DNA from: Pseudomonadota bacterium
GTDB taxonomy: Bacteria > Pseudomonadota > Alphaproteobacteria > Sphingomonadales > Govanellaceae
Direction: 5' to 3'
Assembly (NCBI GenBank): GCA_003577275.1
Contig: QEVO01000003.1
Location: 186,001 to 250,000 of the forward strand
Length of the DNA stretch: 64,000 bases
The notes below the pieces were generated by a model, which was not told the origin of the DNA, did not search any database, and saw nothing but the letters and a program-made list of their open reading frames with translations. Numbering within the stretch: position 1 is the stretch's first letter; each line of letters opens with the position of its first letter. Position numbers and translations under genes: made by a program. Positions 55,367 through 62,591 of the stretch are shown one piece after another.

Positions 55367-57826
55367 ATGAATGAGATGTCCGCGATAGACCGCCTGAATG
55401 ACAACGAGCCCGCCGCACCGCTGCAAGCCACGCCGCGGTTGCAGCGCCTGCTGGCCAAGGTCAATCCGAAAAGCTATCCGATTTGCATCGAAAAGGCCCG
55501 CTTGGTAATCGAATCCTATCGCGCCCATGCCGGTCTGCCGCAAATCACCCGCAAGGCGCTGGCGATTGCGCACTTTCTCGACAACCGGACGATTTTTATC
55601 GAGGACGACGAACTGATCGTCGGCAATATCGCCAGCAAGCCGTGCGGCCTTGAAGTGGGCCCGCACGGCCCGACCTGGCCCGAAGAGGATTTCACATCCC
55701 TGCTGCAAAGCGGCTATGAGATATCTTCGGAAGACGAGGCGGAGCTGCGCGCCCTGGATTCCTATTGGCTGGGCAAGGGCCGCACCTTTTACGAGCGGAT
55801 GGGCCGGGTCTATGACGATGAGCGGATTTGGCCGTTCATCCAGTCGGGCATCATGCTGCCGCCGTGGGCGAAAAAGGATGAAGGCCGCGGTCACGGCATC
55901 ACCGATTTTGGCTGGGGCTTGACCCTTGGCTACAGCCTGATCGTCGTCGATTTTGAAAAAGTGCTGCGCCATGGCACCAAGGCGATCATCGCCGCCGCCG
56001 AGGAGGAGCTGCGCAATCTTCGTTTCCTGCAACCCGGCGGCCTGGAAAAGGCCGAGTTTCTCCAGGCGGTGATCATCGCCCATCAAGCGCTGATCCGCAT
56101 CGCCAACCGCTTTGCCAAACTGGCTCTCGATATGGCCGGCCGCGAGCAAGACCCGGCGCGGCGGGCGGAGCTTGAGGAGATTGCCACCATTTGCGCCCAT
56201 GTGCCGGAACACCCGGCGCGGACGTTCCGCGAGGCGCTGCAATCCTTCTGGTTCACCTGGCTGATGATCGCCAGCGGCACCGCCGCCGGCGGCCGCTTCG
56301 ATCAGTTCATGTATCCCTATTACAAGGCGGACCTTGAGGCGGGCCGGATCAATCCGGCTCAGGCCGCCGAGCTGTTGGCCATGCTGCGCCTCAAAGTCAT
56401 GCATTCCAATGGCGTCGCCGGCGGCAAGACGCAACGCGATAAATGGTCTGGCATGGCGAAGTGGCATAACTGGATCATCGGCGGCGTCACCCGTGACGGC
56501 AAGGATGCGACCAATGACTTAAGCTATCTGATCCTCGACGCCGCAAAGCTTTGTCCGACGCCCCATCACACCATCACGCTGCGCGTCCACGATGGCACGC
56601 CCCAGGATCTGATGATCAAGGCGCTGGAAGTGGTCAAGCTGGGGATCGGCCTGCCAGCCTTTGTCAATGATCAATCCTATATCGACTACTTTACCGGCGA
56701 AGGCGCGTCGGTCGAGGACGCCCGGGACTACGCCATCGGCGGCTGCCTGGATGGCCAGTTGCCGGGAAAATCCCGCACCAACGCCATGGGCATGTTTGTC
56801 GTGCCCCTGGTATTTCTGATGACCATGAACAACGGCTTTGACAGCCGCACGCAAAAGCAGCTCGGGCCCAAAACTGGCGCCTTCGAGGACTTCGCAACCT
56901 TCGAGGATTTTTTTGCCGCCTTCAAAACCCAGCTTCGCCATTTCATGGAGCTGGCCGCCGAGGAGCACAACATCCTTCTCCAGGCGCAGGCCGATTTCTT
57001 CGCCGATCCGATCCATTCTTCGCTGATGGAGGGCGCGATCGAAGTTGGGCGGGATGCGCTCGCGCGCGCCATGCCATTTGAAAACGGCGCCATTCTCAAC
57101 CCCGTCGGGATGATCAATGTCGCGGATAGCATGGCGGCGGTCAAAAAGCTGGTATTCGAAGAAAAGAAGGTGTCCAAATCGGCCTTAAGACAGGCCCTTG
57201 CCGCCAATTGGGGCGGCTTTGAGGACATGCAGAAATTGTTCTACGACGCGCCGAAATACGGCAACGGCGATGCTTTCGTCGACGGCATCGCCAATACGCT
57301 TTATACCTTCTGGTCCGATACCGCGCGCACCTTCACCTCGATCTATGGCGGCGCCATGAAGGTCGCGGGCATATCGATCACGTCCTATGGTCCCGCCGGT
57401 TCACTGACGGGGGCGACGCCGGATGGCCGCTTTGCTGGCGAAAATCTCGCCGACGGATCGATGTCCGCCGAGCAGGGCAGGGATCTAAAAGGCCCAACCG
57501 CATTGATCCGCAGCGCCATGACCATCGACCAGCGCGGCTTTCAGGCGACGCTGTTTAACATGAAGTTTCATCCCACGGCGATGACCAGCAAGGATGATCT
57601 CGGTAAGGTCGCGGCGCTGATCCGCACCTATTTCCGCCACGGCGGCAAGCACGTGCAGTTTAACGTCGTCAATCGCGACATGCTGCTCGACGCCCAGAAA
57701 AATCCTGAACGTCACCGCAATCTGATCGTCCGGGTCGCCGGCTATAGCGCGTATTTCGTCCAGCTTAACGCCAAGATTCAGGCTGATATCATCGGTCGGA
57801 CGGAACAACATTTCGCCGGCGCGTGA
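55367..57826 (+). CDS. Glycyl radical enzyme 1 (Cys-x-Asp type)
   Basis: PFL-like glycyl radical enzyme of 819 residues. Radical domain near the C-terminus: R-V-A-G-Y-S-A-Y with the radical glycine at residue 792. Catalytic cysteine C460 lies in G-G-C-L-D-G-Q-L-P-G-K; the acid two residues on is Asp462, where glycerol/propanediol dehydratases, choline TMA-lyase, hydroxyproline dehydratase and arylacetate decarboxylases have Glu. It lacks the PFL double-cysteine site and the benzylsuccinate synthase type. So it is probably an eliminase or decarboxylase-like GRE of undefined substrate. GGAAGG is 9 bases upstream. It shares long stretches with the next gene, a tandem duplicate. Confidence 0.92.
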   Translation: MNEMSAIDRLNDNEPAAPLQATPRLQRLLAKVNPKSYPICIEKARLVIESYRAHAGLPQITRKALAIAHFLDNRTIFIEDDELIVGNIASKPCGLEVGPHGPTWPEEDFTSLLQSGYEISSEDEAELRALDSYWLGKGRTFYERMGRVYDDERIWPFIQSGIMLPPWAKKDEGRGHGITDFGWGLTLGYSLIVVDFEKVLRHGTKAIIAAAEEELRNLRFLQPGGLEKAEFLQAVIIAHQALIRIANRFAKLALDMAGREQDPARRAELEEIATICAHVPEHPARTFREALQSFWFTWLMIASGTAAGGRFDQFMYPYYKADLEAGRINPAQAAELLAMLRLKVMHSNGVAGGKTQRDKWSGMAKWHNWIIGGVTRDGKDATNDLSYLILDAAKLCPTPHHTITLRVHDGTPQDLMIKALEVVKLGIGLPAFVNDQSYIDYFTGEGASVEDARDYAIGGCLDGQLPGKSRTNAMGMFVVPLVFLMTMNNGFDSRTQKQLGPKTGAFEDFATFEDFFAAFKTQLRHFMELAAEEHNILLQAQADFFADPIHSSLMEGAIEVGRDALARAMPFENGAILNPVGMINVADSMAAVKKLVFEEKKVSKSALRQALAANWGGFEDMQKLFYDAPKYGNGDAFVDGIANTLYTFWSDTARTFTSIYGGAMKVAGISITSYGPAGSLTGATPDGRFAGENLADGSMSAEQGRDLKGPTALIRSAMTIDQRGFQATLFNMKFHPTAMTSKDDLGKVAALIRTYFRHGGKHVQFNVVNRDMLLDAQKNPERHRNLIVRVAGYSAYFVQLNAKIQADIIGRTEQHFAGA

Positions 57827-57850
57827 AAAGGTAAGGTTAAGGATAAAGCC

Positions 57851-60298
57851 ATGATCACTACATCGTCCCAATCGCTTCAAAAGCCGTCGACATTTACCGC
57901 AGCGGACGAGATGAGCCCGCGCATCCGGCGGCTCAAAGAGCGTCTTTATGTCGATCGCTATCCCCTGTCCATCGAGAAAAGCCGCTGGCAGACGCAAGCC
58001 TACAAGGCGAGCGATGGCGAGCCGCAAATCATCAGACGGGCGAAATCGCTGGCCTGCGTTCTCGATAACATCCCGATCTTCATTGAGGACGATGAATTGA
58101 TCGTCGGCCAAGGTTCGGCCAAGCCGATGGGGCTGGAGCTTGATTTTTACGCTGGCCTGTGGCCGCGCGATGAAATCGAGGGTCTGCGCGAAGCCGGCTA
58201 TGATATTTCGCCGCAGGAGGAAACGGAAATCCTCGACATGAACGCCTACTGGCAAAAGTTCAATCCGCTGCCCCGGCTTGGCGAGGACGCCAGCGAGGAG
58301 ATGTGGGGCTTTTTGAAATCCGGCATGGTGTTGCCGCCGTGGAAGAGCCGCACCGACGGGCCGGGCGGCGGCTATGCCGAAAGCGGGTTGGGCCTGGGGC
58401 CGGGCTTTTATCTGATGACGGTTGACTTTGAGGTGGCGCTGCAACAAGGCCTTCTTGCCTTGATTAGCGACGCCGAGAAGCGCCTCACCGCGATCGAGTA
58501 CGCCGAGAAAGACGCGCTGGAGCGGGCGCATTTTCTCAAGGCGGCGATCCTCTCGCTGCGCGCGATCATAGGGTTTGCTGAGCGGTATGCCGATCTGGCG
58601 CAAACAATGGCGGCGGTCGAAGCGGACCCGGCGAGAAGGGCCGAACTTGAGGCGATCGCGCAGATCTGCCGCCGCGTTCCCGCCCATCCCGCGCGCACGT
58701 TTCGCGAGGCGATGCAAAGCTTCTGGTTCATCTTCCTAATGATCACGCCGTCGCCCACCGCGTCGATGGGCCGCTTTGACCAATTCATGAATCCTTACTT
58801 TGAAGCGGACCTTGCCAATGGCCGTTTGAGCGAGGAGGAGGCGCTGGAGCTCCTGCAATGCCTGCGCATCAAGGACATGCAGCTCAACCGGACGTCGGGC
58901 AAGGCGGCCCGCCAGAAGAATGCCGGCATGGCGAAATGGCACAACATGGTGATCGGCGGCGTCACCAAAAGCGGCGAGGACGCCACCAATCCGCTGACCT
59001 ATCTCATCTTGGAGGCGGTGCGCCGCCTGCCGACCGCGCATCACACGGTGACGTTGCGGGTTCATGACGGCACGCCTGAGCCGTTGATGAAGAAGGCGCT
59101 GGAAGTGGTCAAGATGGGAACCGGCATGCCGGCGTTCATCGGCGATCGTTCCTATATCGCCTATCTTTTGGACCAGGGCGTGCCCTTGGAAGAGGCGCGC
59201 AACTACGCCATCGGCGGCTGCCTCGACGTGACCTTGCCCGGCAAATCACGCACCGCGGCGGTGGGCATGTTTATCGTCTCGATGGTGCTCGAAGCGACGT
59301 TGTTGAACGGCGTGGTGCGACGGACCGGCGATGCCGTCGGTTTGTCGACCGGCAAATTCGAGGACTTCAAGACGTTTGATGATTTCTACGCCGCCTTCAA
59401 GGCGCAACTGCGGCACTTCCTCAAACTCCATGCCGATAAAAACAACGCCGAACTGCTAATCAGCCGTGAACTGTTTCCCGATCCGGTGCGCTCGGTGCTG
59501 ATGGATGGCGGACTGGCGGAAGGCAAGGCGCTGCTTGACCGTACCTATCTTCTGGAAAACGGCGCGCTGTTGAACATGGTGGGCATGATCAATGTGGTCG
59601 ACTCGCTGGTCGCCGTGAAAAAGCTGGTGTTCGAGGATCGCGTCGTCAGCCAGGCTGAGCTGATCCAGGCGCTGGACGCCAATTGGCAGGGCAGGGAAGA
59701 TCTGCGCCGGCGTTTTCTCGAGGCGCCGAAATACGGCAATGGCGATGACTACGCGGATCAGATCGCCGTTGATCTCTTTGATTACTGGGCCGATGTGGCG
59801 GCAAGCCTGCGAAGCTGTCTGGGCGGCGCGCATAAGCCGACCGGCATTTCGGTCTCGTCGCAATGGCCGGGCGGGGCGCAAACCGGCGCCACGCCCGATG
59901 GCCGCTTTGCGGGCGAATGCCTGGCGGACGGCACCATGTCCGCCATGCGCGGGCGTGACCTGAAGGGGCCGACAGGGCTCATGAACAGCGCCATGAAAAT
60001 CAGCCAGAACCGCTATCAGGCGGCGCTGTTTAATATCAAGTTCCACCCTTCCGCCATGCAATCGGATGAGGATTTGCGAAAAATATCGTTCCTCATTCGC
60101 ACCTACTTTGCCCGCGGCGGCAAGCACGTGCAATTCAATGTGGTCAGCCGCGAAATCCTGCTGGAAGCGCAAAAGCATCCCGAGCAATACCGTGATCTTC
60201 TGGTGCGGGTGGCCGGCTATAGCGCCTATTTCATTCAGCTTGGCAAGGCGATGCAGGATGAGATCATCGGCCGCACCGCCCATACCGGCGCAGGCTAG
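57851..60298 (+). CDS. Glycyl radical enzyme 2, tandem paralogue (Cys-x-Asp type)
   Basis: 815-residue GRE, clearly homologous to the preceding one along its length (for example R-T-F-R-E-A-M-Q-S-F-W-F and G-G-V-T-K-S-G-E-D-A-T-N-P). Radical glycine at residue 789 in R-V-A-G-Y-S-A-Y, catalytic cysteine C457 and Asp459 in G-G-C-L-D-V-T-L-P-G-K. Both are thus expected to be active, which argues against a degenerate structural partner. Differences are concentrated in the first 120 residues and around residues 130-190, so substrate or oligomer roles may have diverged. It begins 24 bases after the first GRE and shares the one activase. Confidence 0.92.
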   Translation: MITTSSQSLQKPSTFTAADEMSPRIRRLKERLYVDRYPLSIEKSRWQTQAYKASDGEPQIIRRAKSLACVLDNIPIFIEDDELIVGQGSAKPMGLELDFYAGLWPRDEIEGLREAGYDISPQEETEILDMNAYWQKFNPLPRLGEDASEEMWGFLKSGMVLPPWKSRTDGPGGGYAESGLGLGPGFYLMTVDFEVALQQGLLALISDAEKRLTAIEYAEKDALERAHFLKAAILSLRAIIGFAERYADLAQTMAAVEADPARRAELEAIAQICRRVPAHPARTFREAMQSFWFIFLMITPSPTASMGRFDQFMNPYFEADLANGRLSEEEALELLQCLRIKDMQLNRTSGKAARQKNAGMAKWHNMVIGGVTKSGEDATNPLTYLILEAVRRLPTAHHTVTLRVHDGTPEPLMKKALEVVKMGTGMPAFIGDRSYIAYLLDQGVPLEEARNYAIGGCLDVTLPGKSRTAAVGMFIVSMVLEATLLNGVVRRTGDAVGLSTGKFEDFKTFDDFYAAFKAQLRHFLKLHADKNNAELLISRELFPDPVRSVLMDGGLAEGKALLDRTYLLENGALLNMVGMINVVDSLVAVKKLVFEDRVVSQAELIQALDANWQGREDLRRRFLEAPKYGNGDDYADQIAVDLFDYWADVAASLRSCLGGAHKPTGISVSSQWPGGAQTGATPDGRFAGECLADGTMSAMRGRDLKGPTGLMNSAMKISQNRYQAALFNIKFHPSAMQSDEDLRKISFLIRTYFARGGKHVQFNVVSREILLEAQKHPEQYRDLLVRVAGYSAYFIQLGKAMQDEIIGRTAHTGAG

Positions 60299-60393
60299 TT
60301 CAGGGCCGGTTGAAGTCCCCGGATCGCCGGCCTCACCATAAGGCGCGGCTGGAACTCTTTATAATAATGCCAACTTGTGCACAGAGAGAGATT

Positions 60394-61599
60394 ATGACTG
60401 AAAAGCAGAGCAGAGATCCCAGGCTGACCGACGACTTCGATCCGCAGGCGTCGGAAACCTTCACCAGCGCTCACGAGACGTACGCCGACTTGCGTAAATC
60501 CTGCCCCGTTGCGCACTCCAATGAATGGAACGGGTTTTGGGCGTTGTTCAAATATGATGACATCGTCAGCGTGTTGAAGGATTCCAAGACCTTCATTACC
60601 TCGGTTCAAAATGTGGTGCCCAAGGTCGCCTTTACCGGCCGCCGGCCGCCGTTGCATCTTGACCCGCCCGAACACACGCCGTATCGCCGCGCCCTTAACC
60701 CGTTCTTTACCAACGAAAAGATGGCCAAGCTTGAGCCGGCGTTGCGCCGGATCACCATCGATCTTCTTGATCCTTATATTCGGGCCGGCGGCGGCGATAT
60801 CTGCGCTGATTACACCCATCGCCTGCCGGGCTATGCATTCGCTGAGTTCTTCCACCTGACCAGCGATTTGTCGATGAAGATCAAAGAGGTGACGACGATC
60901 TACGACAAGGCGTTGCAGGAAGCCAACGATGATCTCGTCAAGGAGACGAGTTTACAGCTTTATGAAATTGCCCGCGATATCATCGCCGAGAGAAAGGCGC
61001 GCCCGCTCGACCCCAAGGATGATCCGACGACGGCGCTGCTCGCTGTGCGGCATGAGGGCAAGCCGCTGCCCGAGGACATGATCCTTGGCACCATCCGCCA
61101 GCTCATCGTCGTCGGCATGATCGCGCCGAGCGTTCTCATTGGCACGATTCTGTTGCATCTTGCCAAGGACCAGGCGCTGCAAAGCCGCCTGCGCCGGAAT
61201 CCGGACCTCATCCCCAAGGCGGTCGAGGAATTTCTGCGCCTTTATACGCCGTATCGGGGCTTCGCCAGAACTGCAAACAAGGACGTCACCATCGGCGGCC
61301 GGCTGATCAAGAAGGACGAACCGATCGCCCTGGTCTATGCTTCGGCCAACCGCGACGAGGCGGTCTTTCCAAATCCTGATGAATTTGACCTCGACCGTCC
61401 CAATATGAAGGATTCGGTGGCCTTCGGGCTGGGGCCGCACCAATGCGTCGGCGCCCCCATGGGGCGGCTGGAGATCAGGCTCACCCTGGAAGAGATGTTG
61501 CGGCGAACCAAGCGTTTTGATGCCGATGGCGAGGTTAAGATGACCCGCTGGCCGGAATGGGGCACGCTTTCGGTGCCGCTTAAGGTCGAACCGGTGTAA
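60394..61599 (+). CDS. Cytochrome P450 with unusual I helix
   Basis: Soluble bacterial P450 of about 401 residues. Haem-binding loop F-G-L-G-P-H-Q-C-V-G with the proximal cysteine at residue 351, and the K-helix E-x-x-R at E279-R282. In the I helix the segment is V240-G-M-I-A-P-S246 where an A/G-G-x-D/E-T is expected: neither acid nor threonine stands at its normal place, so oxygen activation may follow another route (peroxide, or substrate-assisted), or the enzyme does non-oxygenase chemistry. The start at 60394 follows AGAGAGA; an in-frame start 84 bases upstream adds residues without family resemblance. A TATAAT at 60360-60365 may give it its own promoter. Its 3' end overlaps the convergent gene by 20 bases. 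Confidence 0.93.
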   Translation: MTEKQSRDPRLTDDFDPQASETFTSAHETYADLRKSCPVAHSNEWNGFWALFKYDDIVSVLKDSKTFITSVQNVVPKVAFTGRRPPLHLDPPEHTPYRRALNPFFTNEKMAKLEPALRRITIDLLDPYIRAGGGDICADYTHRLPGYAFAEFFHLTSDLSMKIKEVTTIYDKALQEANDDLVKETSLQLYEIARDIIAERKARPLDPKDDPTTALLAVRHEGKPLPEDMILGTIRQLIVVGMIAPSVLIGTILLHLAKDQALQSRLRRNPDLIPKAVEEFLRLYTPYRGFARTANKDVTIGGRLIKKDEPIALVYASANRDEAVFPNPDEFDLDRPNMKDSVAFGLGPHQCVGAPMGRLEIRLTLEEMLRRTKRFDADGEVKMTRWPEWGTLSVPLKVEPV

Positions 61600-62485
61600 T
61601 CGGCGCCGCCACCGAGATCGCCCGAAGCGCGGTGGCGACGCGGAATGCGGTTACCTCAGGGGTGGCTGTGTCCCACTCGATGGCGGGCGCGCCGCACAAA
61701 CAATTTTCCGGCTGACATTGGTGTCCTGCGCTGTGGGCGTTACGCAAATGCAGGACGGGCTTATCCATGGCGTGCGCGATCGCCGTCGGCCACGGCGGAC
61801 GATCCTCGGTGCCACTGACATCCATGATCAGCAGCGCTGCCGTCCGCAACAGGGCGATCATCTGCAAATCAGCGCCATCGCCGGGCATGTTATAAACATG
61901 AGCGGCAAATCCAAGCTCTTCCAGCAGGGGCCGGACGCAGCGGTCCACCAGCGTCAACAGCGCGGTCGACGATGAGGGAAGAACAATCAGCGCGACAGGA
62001 TTTTCCGCCGCCCGCTTGCAGGTGCGGTATCGCTCCCAGCCGTCGAACGTCAGCGACAGTCCGGTCACGCCTTCGACATGCGCGGCGGTGAGAAAGGCCG
62101 CCTGCTCGCCTTGTTCGATGGTGCGGCGCGCCTCCTCCGCCGTCGGCGCGCCGATGATCGCTTGCCAGGCGGGCAGCAGGCGGCGCTGCATGGCGGACGC
62201 CGGTGCGCCGGCATGCGCGCCCATGTAGATCACCAGGTTATCAAGACGGGTAACGGCGTCGGGGAAATGCACGCCGCCGGTAGGCGGCAGCGTGCCGCCG
62301 TCAAGCCGTTCCAGCCAGCGGGTAATGTGGCTGAGTGCCAAGCTGCGATCGGGGGCGCCAAGCCTAGCCCGTGCGTCTGCGCTCAACGCATAATCGCCGC
62401 ACACCGAACACGAAACGCTCCGGCCAGCGCCGGGCATCGGCTCGAAAAGGGGAAAACCACACAACAGGCACGTATGAAAAGTCAC
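61580..62485 (-). CDS. Zinc-ribbon protein with a TIR-like or nucleoside-deoxyribosyltransferase-like C-terminus
   Basis: 301 residues. N-terminal ribbon C-L-L-C-G plus C-S-V-C-G (residues about 6-30). The middle (40-160) is not recognised. The C-terminal part has V-A-L-I-V-L-P-S-S, then L-R-T-A-A-L-L-I-M-D-V-S-G, and A-I-A-H-A-M-D-K-P-V-L-H-L: the order of strands and the D-V-S-G...A-H-A pattern resembles nucleoside 2-deoxyribosyltransferase-like or TIR-like sensor domains. Such domains occur in NAD-cleaving defence proteins, but no catalytic Glu can be assigned with confidence. It is a single gene facing the P450. Confidence 0.65.
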   Translation of the reverse strand: MTFHTCLLCGFPLFEPMPGAGRSVSCSVCGDYALSADARARLGAPDRSLALSHITRWLERLDGGTLPPTGGVHFPDAVTRLDNLVIYMGAHAGAPASAMQRRLLPAWQAIIGAPTAEEARRTIEQGEQAAFLTAAHVEGVTGLSLTFDGWERYRTCKRAAENPVALIVLPSSSTALLTLVDRCVRPLLEELGFAAHVYNMPGDGADLQMIALLRTAALLIMDVSGTEDRPPWPTAIAHAMDKPVLHLRNAHSAGHQCQPENCLCGAPAIEWDTATPEVTAFRVATALRAISVAAPITPVRP

Positions 62486-62591
62486 GCGCTACCCCCGAAA
62501 TGTATTTTTTGTTGGCTCGATCCTAAAAGACGCGCCATCGGCTGACAAGGATTATACGTCCCGTCAGATGAAATGTAGGCGCACACGGAAT

